A stretch of 8,031 nt of DNA from Cytophagaceae bacterium UBA6715 (GTDB taxonomy: Bacteria; Bacteroidota; Bacteroidia; Cytophagales; Spirosomataceae), in assembly GCA_002454335.1 (NCBI GenBank), contig DKIP01000035.1:19156-27186 (forward strand), read 5' to 3'. The notes under the pieces were generated by a model that was given only the letters and a program-made list of their open reading frames with translations, was not told the DNA's origin and did not search any database. Below, piece after piece: positions 1 to 6,291 of the stretch (its first letter is position 1; each line of letters opens with the position of its first letter). The translations under genes were made by a program, and so were the position numbers.

Positions 1-758
1 ATTGGCGCAAACAAGTCCAAAATACGCGTCGAATAATTATCTGGCGTCGAAGACAAGTTTAATTTTTCCTCCGGGAACAAAGGCGTTAAATATTCGAAAT
101 TAATCCGGTCACGAATCTCATCCGTCGTCTTTCCATTCACAGATTCCACTTTCAATAAAGCGAAATATTTCTCTCCTTCTTTCGGAGGACGAATCTTCCC
201 TAAAATAGTATCTCCTGTCTTTAAACCAAACATTTTGATTTGAGAAGGGGACACATAAATATCATCTGGTGAGGCCAAATAGTTATAATCCGATGAACGC
301 ATGAAGCCATATCCGCCTTCTTGCATGATTTCCAACACCCCTTCATTGTCAATTAATCCATCCAATTCTTTGATGACTTGATTGTAATTATTGCGGTGTT
401 GACGATGTTGATGCTGAGGTTGTTGGGCCGGCGCATCCTCTTTCGGCAAGCTATTTAAATCTACCGGTGCGTCTGTAGGTGAAACTTTATCCGCTGCCAA
501 AGGCACATCACTCGTCACAAACGAGGTATCCACTTCTTCTGGTTCGATAATTCCTTCTACTTCGATCGGTGCTTCTTCTGACTGGTTAGGCTTTCCTTTC
601 CGTGGGCGAAGATTCTTAGCAGGTTTTGCGGGAGCTGACGATTCCTTTACTTCAGAAGCAGATGCATCTTCCATAGGCAACAAAGGAGCTTGATCTTCGG
701 ATGGTTTTGAAATTCGTTGACGCTTAGGACGGTTGGTTGATTCGGATTTATTATCCAT
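1..758 (-). CDS. rho: Transcription termination factor Rho, N-terminal part (cut by left edge)
   Basis: Rho is the hexameric RNA-dependent ATPase that ends transcription of untranslated RNA in the cytoplasm. Only the first 252 codons are present; the ATPase/RecA domain lies off the left edge. Residues 1 to about 124 are polar and low in complexity: a basic start (RPKRQR, 10-15), Pro/Ala/Glu/Ser-rich stretches, and a Gln/His-rich run at 112-121. From about residue 140 the cold-shock-type RNA-binding domain follows the canonical Rho sequence closely: GVLEIMQEGGYGFMRS, then DDIYVSPSQI, TGDTILGKIRPPKEGE and YFALLKVESVNG. It ends with TPLFPEEKL and STRILDLFAPI, which lead into the ATPase domain. 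The ATG at 758 is the only ATG before an in-frame TAA upstream. The usual helical Rho_N domain is not seen. No Shine-Dalgarno sequence precedes the start. Identification is very secure; the exact start is less so. Confidence 0.96.
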   Translation of the reverse strand, partial: MDNKSESTNRPKRQRISKPSEDQAPLLPMEDASASEVKESSAPAKPAKNLRPRKGKPNQSEEAPIEVEGIIEPEEVDTSFVTSDVPLAADKVSPTDAPVDLNSLPKEDAPAQQPQHQHRQHRNNYNQVIKELDGLIDNEGVLEIMQEGGYGFMRSSDYNYLASPDDIYVSPSQIKMFGLKTGDTILGKIRPPKEGEKYFALLKVESVNGKTTDEIRDRINFEYLTPLFPEEKLNLSSTPDNYSTRILDLFAP

Positions 759-918
759 AAAAGGGAAATATTTGATATTTTTTTGATTGAACAATTCCCA
801 AAACGTAACAAAAAAATCCCCTTAAAACATGAGACTGAATCCGGAGGATTAACAGCACAAACAGAGAATGTATTGGGTGAATTGTTAACAGAAACGTTTG
901 CGACATTGAAACGTTGTG

Positions 919-949
919 CAATACTACATCAGAGTTCGCGGATTGTCAA
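919..949 (-). promoter_or_regulatory. Candidate rho promoter (Bacteroidota type)
   Basis: On the minus strand TTGAC (949-945) is followed by TAGTATTG (926-919), with 20 bases between the TTG and the TA. This fits the Bacteroidota pattern of TTG at -33 and TAnnTTTG at -7, with one mismatch in the -7 box. It would give rho a leader of about 150 bases. The match is by eye only, and the site lies in the spacer shared with the divergent bioF. Confidence 0.4.
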
Positions 950-1046
950 GCATTATTTCCGCTTTTTCATCCAAATTATCAATTAACGCATTTTTTCAGC
1001 ACATTACTCACAGAATTGCCCCTTGTTTCGTAGTTTTACACACAAG

Positions 1047-2201
1047 ATGCCAAACACAAATTCAGCTAACAATCTTCTGATCAATGCCTTAAGCGAACGA
1101 AAAGACGCGGGGCTGTTGCGTGCGCTGGTGGATGTGGATCAACTGACCGACTTCTGTTCGAATGATTACTTGGGACTCGCGAAAGACCGAGCATTAGCTA
1201 AGCAAATTTCCAATGAATTTAGTACCTGGGAATCTGAGCAAAAACCAGCAACTCCGATAAACGGGTCTACAGGTTCGCGTTTAATTTCAGGGAATCATAG
1301 CTACATAGAAGCGGTTGAAAAATCATGTGCACAAATGCATCAAGCACCCGCAGCACTGCTTTTTAGTTCAGGATTTGAAGCAAACTTGGGGCTTATCGCT
1401 TCCTTGGCTCAAAAAGAACATGTGATCTTCTGCGATAAATTATTGCATGCGAGTTTAATCGACGGCCTTCGTTTGGCACCGGCGGAACGACGCATCTTTA
1501 AACATAATGACCTAAAGGATTTAATTCATTTATTGGAGCAATATCCCAAAGAAACCATCAAATGGGTGGTCGTCGAGTCGATTTACTCCATGGATGGCGA
1601 TATCGCTCCACTGAAAGAATTGGTCGAACTCAAATCAACCTATAATTTCGAACTCATCGTCGACGAAGCCCATGCAGGCGGTGTATACGGACCAAAGGGT
1701 GCGGGTTTGTGTGTAGAATTAGGTATTCAAGATTCTGTTTTTGCCCGAGTAGTAACCTTTGGCAAAGCTTGGGGAAATGCTGGCGCGGTCGTACTAGGTT
1801 CTGAGGCACTTCGCTCCTACTTGATTAATTTTGCCCGACCATTCATCTATTCAACCGCTCCTACGCCACATCATGTATTGAGCTTAAACACCGCGATGGA
1901 CTATGTTGCCAAAGCAGATGACCAACGAAAAGCGCTATACGACAACATCATTTACTTTAAAAGATTACAAACTTCGGAACATTGGGGCGACAGTCATACC
2001 GCCATTCAAACTTTCTTTGTCACAGGCAATGAGGCGGTGCGTGCGATAGCTACCAAAGCTCAAGCCGCAGGTTTTGCCGTAAAACCCATCGTTTACCCTA
2101 CGGTTCCGAAAGGAAAGGAACGCATCCGCATAACCCTAACGGCGACCACTTCTCGGACCGAGATGCAAAAACTCATTCAAATACTCGAATCCAATGCCTA
2201 A
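1047..2201 (+). CDS. bioF: 8-amino-7-oxononanoate synthase (KAPA synthase) BioF
   Basis: This PLP enzyme of the alpha-oxoamine synthase family condenses L-alanine with a pimeloyl thioester to give 8-amino-7-oxononanoate (KAPA), the first step of biotin ring assembly. The 384-residue product matches the usual family length. Visible motifs are NDYLGLA near the N-terminus, GSTGSRLISGNH, the PLP-stacking His in LLHASLIDG (H134), DEAHAGGVYG carrying the cofactor-binding Asp (D206) and H209, and the Schiff-base lysine in TFGKAWGNAG (K240). The ATG at 1047 is preferred over an in-frame TTG at 1023, because it gives the normal N-terminus and length. The gene opens a bioF-bioD-bioA operon and overlaps bioD by 8 bases. 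The family also includes 2-amino-3-ketobutyrate CoA ligase and serine palmitoyltransferase, but the neighbours settle the assignment. No clear promoter or BirA-type operator was found upstream; TAGTTTTA at 1031-1038 is a poor -7 candidate without a -33 partner. Confidence 0.95.
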   Translation: MPNTNSANNLLINALSERKDAGLLRALVDVDQLTDFCSNDYLGLAKDRALAKQISNEFSTWESEQKPATPINGSTGSRLISGNHSYIEAVEKSCAQMHQAPAALLFSSGFEANLGLIASLAQKEHVIFCDKLLHASLIDGLRLAPAERRIFKHNDLKDLIHLLEQYPKETIKWVVVESIYSMDGDIAPLKELVELKSTYNFELIVDEAHAGGVYGPKGAGLCVELGIQDSVFARVVTFGKAWGNAGAVVLGSEALRSYLINFARPFIYSTAPTPHHVLSLNTAMDYVAKADDQRKALYDNIIYFKRLQTSEHWGDSHTAIQTFFVTGNEAVRAIATKAQAAGFAVKPIVYPTVPKGKERIRITLTATTSRTEMQKLIQILESNA

Positions 2202-2799
2202 GCAATATATCATCGCCGGAATCGGTACAGAGATTGGCAAAACCGTCTGCTCAGCGATCGTCACGAAAGCACTGCAAGCTGATTATTGGAAACCCGTACA
2301 AGCTGGAAATTTGAATGATGGAGATGCCTATTGGGTCCAGCAATGGGTTCCAGGGACGCATGTTTTTGCGTCAACTTATGAACTACAAAATCCCCTTTCG
2401 CCGCATACCGCAGCAGAATTGGATGGAATTCGCATTGAACTAAATGCCTTTCATAAACCAGAGACTGAACAAAATTTAGTGGTCGAGTTAGCCGGCGGAA
2501 TCATGGTTCCGTTAAATGACCAACAAACGAACCTGGACTTAATACAGCATTTAGAACTTCCTGTTATTTTAGTGAGTAAAAACTATTTGGGAAGCATCAA
2601 TCATACGCTACTGACCTACGAAATTTTAAAATCTCGCAACATTCCGATGGCCGGAATTATCTTCAATGGCCAAACAAATGCGTCTGGAGAAGAGTTTATC
2701 GTGAAACACACAGGTTTGCCTGTTTTGTTACGTGTCAGCGAAGAAAAAGAAATTAACCCAAGTATTATTGCGCATTATGCTGAATTATTCCAACGCTAA
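2194..2799 (+). CDS. bioD: ATP-dependent dethiobiotin synthetase BioD
   Basis: BioD closes the ureido ring of dethiobiotin from 7,8-diaminononanoate (DAPA), CO2 and ATP. The 201-residue product is a P-loop protein of the expected fold and slightly shorter than the E. coli enzyme. The nucleotide loop GIGTEIGKT spans residues 9-17 (G-x2-T-x2-GKT, with K16). The substrate motif WKPVQAG carries K33, and VELAGGIMVPL is the counterpart of the usual VEGAGG...VP segment, with Leu in place of the first Gly. The central SKNYLGSINHTLLT matches the dimer-interface region where the family reads NHTLLT. The ATG at 2194 overlaps the end of bioF by 8 bases and the 3' end overlaps bioA by 23, so translational coupling through the operon is likely. 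The sequence has no break or missing catalytic residue. Confidence 0.94.
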   Translation: MPKQYIIAGIGTEIGKTVCSAIVTKALQADYWKPVQAGNLNDGDAYWVQQWVPGTHVFASTYELQNPLSPHTAAELDGIRIELNAFHKPETEQNLVVELAGGIMVPLNDQQTNLDLIQHLELPVILVSKNYLGSINHTLLTYEILKSRNIPMAGIIFNGQTNASGEEFIVKHTGLPVLLRVSEEKEINPSIIAHYAELFQR

Positions 2800-4072
2800 T
2801 TTATCCCAACGAGATGCTGCGGTTATTTGGCATCCCTTCACGCAGCATAAAATCGAACCCATTTCGATTCCGATCACGCATGGAAAAGGAGTCTATCTTT
2901 ATGATGGAGAAGGGAAAAAATACATCGATGCGATTTCGTCCTGGTGGGTGAATATTCATGGCCATGGACATCCGTATTTAGCACAAAAAATCTACGAGCA
3001 AGCCCTTAAATTAGAACAGGTAATTTTTGCTGGCTTTACGCACGAACCTGCCATTCAATTATCCGAGCGATTATTGGGGCATTTACCCGAAAACTTCCAT
3101 AAGGTTTTTTTCTCAGACAATGGTAGCACGGCCGTAGAGGTGGGGATCAAAATGGCCTTGCAATTTTTCCATAATCAAGGCCAAACACAAAAGCGCAAAA
3201 TCATTGCCTTCGAAGATGCCTACCATGGAGATACATTTGGAGCCATGAGTTTAGGATCTCCCAGTGCCTTCAATGCCCCTTTTCAGGACATGTTGTTTGA
3301 AGTCGAATTTCTGCCTAGCCCTGGTGACGCGGATGCTTGCATCGCCGCGATGCGCGAGAAAATGAATCAATCGAATGAATATGCCGCATTCATTTTTGAA
3401 CCTTTGATTCAAGGGGCTGGCGGCATGAAAATGTATGCGCCCGAAACCTTAGATGCCTTGATCTCGCTTGCTCATGAAAACAAAATACTCTGTATTGCTG
3501 ATGAAATCATGACGGGTTTCGGTCGGACGGGAAAATGGTTCGCCATGGACTACTTAACCCATAAACCAGATATTGCTTGTTTCTCCAAAGGCCTCACCGG
3601 TGGTATGATGGCCATGGGAATTACCACTTGTTCGAACGAATTATTTGATACCTTTTTATCGAATGATCGCAAAAAAACACTTTTCCATAGCCATTCATTT
3701 ACAGCCAATCCGATGGCATGCGCAGCAGCATTGGCCAGCATGGATTTAATGGAGCAAGCGGAAACTTGGGAAAATATTGCTCGCATTGAGGCGAGTCACC
3801 GCACTTGGCAATTAACCCAAGAAGGTCATTACGTTATTCAACAGATACGTATCCAAGGAACAATCATCGCTTTTGAGCTGGCAGTAGGGGAATCCAATGG
3901 ATACATGCATTCCATACGGGATCGTGCATATCGGTATTTTATTAAAAAAGGGATCCTAATGAGACCCCTCGGTAATACTTTATACATCCTAGCTCCTTAC
4001 TGCATAAGCAACGATGAGCTTAACTTGATTTATTCAGAAATCGAAAATTTTGTAGCGGAATTAGTTGGCTAA
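2777..4072 (+). CDS. bioA: Adenosylmethionine-8-amino-7-oxononanoate aminotransferase BioA
   Basis: BioA transfers the amino group of S-adenosylmethionine to KAPA to give DAPA, between the BioF and BioD steps. It is a class III PLP aminotransferase. The 431-residue product begins with the characteristic IWHPFTQ after a short lead, followed by SSWWVNIHGHGHP, FSDNGSTAVE, AYHGDTFGAMSLG, ADEIMTGFGRTG (cofactor Asp D242), FSKGLTGG (Schiff-base K271) and HSHSFTANP. The substrate carboxylate Arg is in MRPLGNT (R396). The ATG at 2777 lies 23 bases inside bioD. An earlier in-frame GTG at 2732 would add 15 residues that do not look like the family and would overlap bioD by 68 bases, so the ATG is chosen. 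The last 12 bases overlap the end of the convergent DUF4440 gene. All residues expected for function are present. Confidence 0.95.
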   Translation: MLNYSNANLSQRDAAVIWHPFTQHKIEPISIPITHGKGVYLYDGEGKKYIDAISSWWVNIHGHGHPYLAQKIYEQALKLEQVIFAGFTHEPAIQLSERLLGHLPENFHKVFFSDNGSTAVEVGIKMALQFFHNQGQTQKRKIIAFEDAYHGDTFGAMSLGSPSAFNAPFQDMLFEVEFLPSPGDADACIAAMREKMNQSNEYAAFIFEPLIQGAGGMKMYAPETLDALISLAHENKILCIADEIMTGFGRTGKWFAMDYLTHKPDIACFSKGLTGGMMAMGITTCSNELFDTFLSNDRKKTLFHSHSFTANPMACAAALASMDLMEQAETWENIARIEASHRTWQLTQEGHYVIQQIRIQGTIIAFELAVGESNGYMHSIRDRAYRYFIKKGILMRPLGNTLYILAPYCISNDELNLIYSEIENFVAELVG

Positions 4073-4492
4073 TTTCGTGGATTGCCAAGAGACCATTTGC
4101 CATCTCCCCGACTCAAAAACGAATACATCTGTAAAACGTAATTTTAGTAGCGTTTCTTTACCTTCGGCATTGATGGTCAATATGTTAAGAATACCTGTAT
4201 TTATTCCTGTTTTTCCGTAAACACGAGTTAGCAACTCAGCAGCTTCAATGGATAGATAATTTGACTTTCCAGTAAAAATCGAGGCGATGTAGGTTTCTTT
4301 ATTATCCGAGGCCCCACTCGAATGGAAATAAGTTAAGTCATTATGTAAAACAGCTTCAAGCCCCGCGCGATCTTTGGCAATCATCACCTTAAAACGCCCT
4401 AATTCGGCATCTTTCAGTGAATTCACTGTGGGATTTTGAGCGAAAATTTGAAATGTCAGCAAGGCCAACAAGCATAATGTTGCATATTTCAT
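4061..4492 (-). CDS. Exported NTF2-like (DUF4440) protein
   Basis: This 143-residue protein begins with a signal peptide: MKY, then a hydrophobic core, with likely cleavage after FA at about residue 18 (FA|QNPT). It should therefore be exported. The rest is a single small alpha/beta domain of the SnoaL/NTF2-like type. Helical DAELGRFKVMIAKDRAGLEAVL leads to DLTYFHSSGASDNKETYIASI, then VYGKTGINTG and RFTDVFVFESGRWQMVSWQST. This is the typical DUF4440 pattern ending in W-x-x-V-S-W-Q-S-T. DUF4440 members have no single agreed reaction; some bind small ligands and some are fused to enzymes, so no function is assigned. The gene stands alone on its strand, ends inside the bioA coding region, and diverges from the HupE-like gene across a 100-base spacer. 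Confidence 0.85.
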   Translation of the reverse strand: MKYATLCLLALLTFQIFAQNPTVNSLKDAELGRFKVMIAKDRAGLEAVLHNDLTYFHSSGASDNKETYIASIFTGKSNYLSIEAAELLTRVYGKTGINTGILNILTINAEGKETLLKLRFTDVFVFESGRWQMVSWQSTKLAN

Positions 4493-4539
4493 GGCTAGTT
4501 TTTTTTCAATAAATACGCATTAGCTTGATTTCTACTCAA

Positions 4540-4590
4540 TTAGGCTCCAAAATTATCCTGAAAAATTCCTACATTTAGCCTACAAAATTG
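4540..4590. repeat. Imperfect direct repeat pair in divergent spacer
   Basis: Two 16-base copies, ttaggctccaaaatta (4540-4555) and ttagcctacaaaattg (4575-4590), agree at 13 positions. They start 35 bases apart in the 100-base spacer between the DUF4440 gene and the HupE-like gene. On the minus strand the first copy begins with a perfect -7-type TAATTTTG. The pair could be two binding sites for a regulator or a chance feature of AT-rich spacer DNA. Confidence 0.5.
4548..4555 (-). promoter_or_regulatory. Candidate -7 box for the DUF4440 gene
   Basis: The minus strand reads TAATTTTG, a perfect TAnnTTTG box, 56 bases upstream of the start codon at 4492. That would give a leader of about 50 bases. 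No TTG stands at the usual 19-21-base spacing; the nearest upstream TTG is 27 bases away, so only half of the promoter is supported. Confidence 0.35.
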
Positions 4591-4592
4591 GC

Positions 4593-5174
4593 ATGATGAC
4601 CTATTTCTGGACTTATTTGCTTTTGGGCTTTCAACACATATTAAATTGGCAAGCCGTCGACCATTTATTATTTATCCTGGCGATTACCTGCATTTTCACT
4701 TGGTCTGATATCAAGCATGTGCTTGGGTTGGTAACCGCCTTTACCATCGGCCATTCAGTAACATTGGCATTGGCCACTATAGGGTGGATATTTATCAATT
4801 CTACCTGGATCGAATTCCTAATCCCGTGCACGATTTTAATTTCTGCCATTCGGAATTTAAATTTCAAGAATTCTCTTCGGCAAAATTCTTCTAAATTACC
4901 TTACATCACGGTTTTGTTTTTCGGTCTCATTCATGGATTAGGATTCTCCAATTACTTGCAAAGCCTATTGGGAAAAGAATCATCCATTTTCACTCCCCTA
5001 TTGGCTTTTAATCTAGGCTTAGAATGTGGTCAATTAATTGTCTTTGCGATTATCCTATTCTTCACGACAGCCTTGATGAGTTTTACCCGCTTTAAACGGA
5101 TTCACATGGTCTATGTCATTTCAGGAATCATTATCGGTTTGGTGCTGCCCATGTTAGTTGAGCGCATTCCATAA
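4593..5174 (+). CDS. HupE/UreJ-family membrane protein, possible metal permease
   Basis: This 193-residue, very hydrophobic protein has about six membrane segments (roughly 22-37, 42-66, 70-87, 103-119, 133-163 and 170-188). It carries the polar signatures of the HupE/UreJ family: GFQHILNWQAVDHLLF (H15, D23, H24), FTIGHSVTL (H54), FFGLIHGLGF (H114) and FNLGLECGQ (E144). In other bacteria, relatives near hydrogenase or urease genes are regarded as nickel or cobalt permeases. The conserved His and acidic residues inside membrane segments fit metal movement, but the substrate here is inferred. No nickel enzyme lies in the window. Two adjacent ATGs (4593 and 4596) are possible starts and differ by one residue. 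No clear promoter was found; TACATTTA at 4570-4577 is one mismatch from a -7 box but lacks a -33 TTG. Confidence 0.83.
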   Translation: MMTYFWTYLLLGFQHILNWQAVDHLLFILAITCIFTWSDIKHVLGLVTAFTIGHSVTLALATIGWIFINSTWIEFLIPCTILISAIRNLNFKNSLRQNSSKLPYITVLFFGLIHGLGFSNYLQSLLGKESSIFTPLLAFNLGLECGQLIVFAIILFFTTALMSFTRFKRIHMVYVISGIIIGLVLPMLVERIP

Positions 5175-5202
5175 AAAAAGCCCAACATTTCTGCTGGGCT
5201 TT
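5173..5202 (-). terminator. Intrinsic terminator of nrdB (weakly bidirectional)
   Basis: AAAGCCCA (5177-5184) pairs with TGGGCTTT (5195-5202). After one A/C mismatch, two further pairs close on a TTTC loop (5188-5191). On the minus strand the stem is followed directly by seven T residues (complement of 5173-5179), the classical form, starting 18 bases after the nrdB stop codon. On the plus strand it follows the stop codon of the HupE-like gene but has only three T residues, so it probably stops that transcript less well. Confidence 0.88.
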
Positions 5203-5219
5203 CCATGGTTACACAAAGA

Positions 5220-6200
5220 CTAAAAATCTTCATCCATCGAGAAGGACATCGATTCCTTATCAGCCATGACGCCTGATTTTTGATATTCCGCCACACGCTT
5301 CTCAAAGAAATTAGTCTTTCCTTGTAAGGAAATCATTTCCATGAAATCGAACGGATTTGTTGCGTTGTAATGCTTCTTGCACCCCAAAGCAACCAATAGA
5401 CGATCGGCCACAAATTCGATGTATTGACACATCAATTGAGCATTCATACCAATCAAAGAAACCGGTAATGCAACCGTAACAAATTCTTTTTCGATCTCGA
5501 CCGCATTTAAGATAATCTCATAAATACGTTCTTGTGAAATTTTATTTTTGATATGATCCGTATACAATAAACAAGCAAAATCACAATGCAAGCCTTCATC
5601 ACGGGAGATCAATTCATTCGAGAATGATAAGCCAGGCATTAAGCCGCGCTTCTTCAACCAAAAAATCGAACAGAATGAGCCCGAGAAGAAGATACCTTCT
5701 ACCGCTGCAAATGAAATCAAGCGCTCAACAAAGTTGGGACTTTCAATCCATTTCAACGCCCAATCTGCTTTTTTCTTCACACAATCAATCGTCTCAATGG
5801 CACGCAACAAACGATCTTTTTCTTTGGGATCTTGAATGTATGTATCGATCAACAAGGAATATGTTTCCGAGTGAATGTTCTCCATCATAACCTGAAAGCC
5901 ATAGAAACATTTTGCTTCCGCATATTGAACCTCCTTCAAGAAATTATTCGCCAAGTTTTCATTCACGATACCATCGGATGCCGCAAAAAAGGCCAAGACA
6001 TGCGAAATGAAATGACGTTCACCATCATTCAATTTCTTCCAATCCGATAAATCTTGTTGAAGATCAATCTCTTCTGCAGTCCAAAACGATGCTTGCGATT
6101 GCTTGTAAAATCTCCAGATATCATCGTGTTTTATCGGGAATAATACGAAACGATTGGGGTCCTCGATTAAGAGAGGTTCAGGTAAAAGTTCTTTTGACAT
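5220..6200 (-). CDS. nrdB: Class Ia ribonucleoside-diphosphate reductase, small (radical) subunit
   Basis: NrdB houses the diiron-tyrosyl radical that starts reduction of ribonucleoside diphosphates by NrdA, supplying DNA precursors in the cytoplasm. The 326-residue sequence has the complete set of metal ligands: D76 (AASDGIV), E107 and H110 (MENIHSE), E168 (AAVEGIFF), and E202 and H205 (RDEGLHCDF). The radical tyrosine is Y114, four residues after H110. The C-terminal tail ends in the acidic-aromatic peptide MDEDF, which docks on the large subunit. As recalled, the sequence resembles animal R2 closely (FFAASDGIVNENL, CVKKKADWAL, WLKKRGLMPGL, ISLQGKTNFFEKRV). The ATG at 6200 gives the normal short N-terminal arm. 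nrdA is not adjacent: the gene upstream on this strand encodes an unrelated exported protein. A hairpin terminator follows the stop, and an inverted repeat lies 41-66 bases before the start. Confidence 0.97.
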   Translation of the reverse strand: MSKELLPEPLLIEDPNRFVLFPIKHDDIWRFYKQSQASFWTAEEIDLQQDLSDWKKLNDGERHFISHVLAFFAASDGIVNENLANNFLKEVQYAEAKCFYGFQVMMENIHSETYSLLIDTYIQDPKEKDRLLRAIETIDCVKKKADWALKWIESPNFVERLISFAAVEGIFFSGSFCSIFWLKKRGLMPGLSFSNELISRDEGLHCDFACLLYTDHIKNKISQERIYEIILNAVEIEKEFVTVALPVSLIGMNAQLMCQYIEFVADRLLVALGCKKHYNATNPFDFMEMISLQGKTNFFEKRVAEYQKSGVMADKESMSFSMDEDF

Positions 6201-6240
6201 GTGAATAATAAATGAATTCGAATTTAAGAATTAATCGCTG

Positions 6241-6266
6241 ATATTGTTTGATTACTAAGACAATAT
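6241..6266. repeat. Inverted repeat upstream of nrdB
   Basis: ATATTGT (6241-6247) and ACAATAT (6260-6266) are perfect 7-base arms with a 12-base gap and arm centres 19 bases apart, about two helical turns. The repeat lies in the 91-base spacer between the outer-membrane gene and nrdB, 41-66 bases before the nrdB start. Its position suits an operator. The half-sites recall those of NrdR boxes, but their order is reversed, so an NrdR assignment is not made. Confidence 0.5.
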
Positions 6267-6291
6267 TTTAGGCAAAATTGTTTTGAAAAAA

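Noticed and set aside
882..889. TTGTTAAC resembling a BirA biotin-operator half-site upstream of bioF
   Set aside because: No partner half-site GTTAACAA occurs at 14-15 bases, and the position is about 160 bases from bioF; TTGTTAAC alone is too common in AT-rich DNA.
783..986. 67-codon plus-strand reading frame starting at TTG
   Set aside because: It has no recognisable domain, uses a weak start codon, and lies across the proposed rho promoter and leader on the opposite strand. It is not listed as a gene.
1022..1046. CTTGT-N15-ACAAG inverted repeat just before the bioF start
   Set aside because: The 5-base arms are too short and the total length (25 bases) does not fit the BirA operator; likely chance.
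1023..1046. TTG start for bioF adding eight residues
   Set aside because: The ATG at 1047 gives the standard 384-residue length and N-terminus; the extension has no family likeness.
2732..2776. GTG start for bioA adding fifteen residues
   Set aside because: The added segment is Lys-rich, unlike BioA, and would overlap bioD by 68 bases; the ATG at 2777 is better.
3550..3786. Minus-strand reading frame inside bioA
   Set aside because: It is fully antisense to the conserved K271 region of bioA, and its translation has no sensible composition or motif; a shadow frame.
5624..6050. Plus-strand reading frames inside nrdB
   Set aside because: They run antisense to the highly conserved metal-ligand regions of nrdB and have no promoter or recognisable product.
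6273..6285. CAAAA-TTG-TTTTG hairpin as terminator after the outer-membrane gene
   Set aside because: The stem is almost all A-T pairs with a three-base loop and would be too weak to count as an intrinsic terminator.
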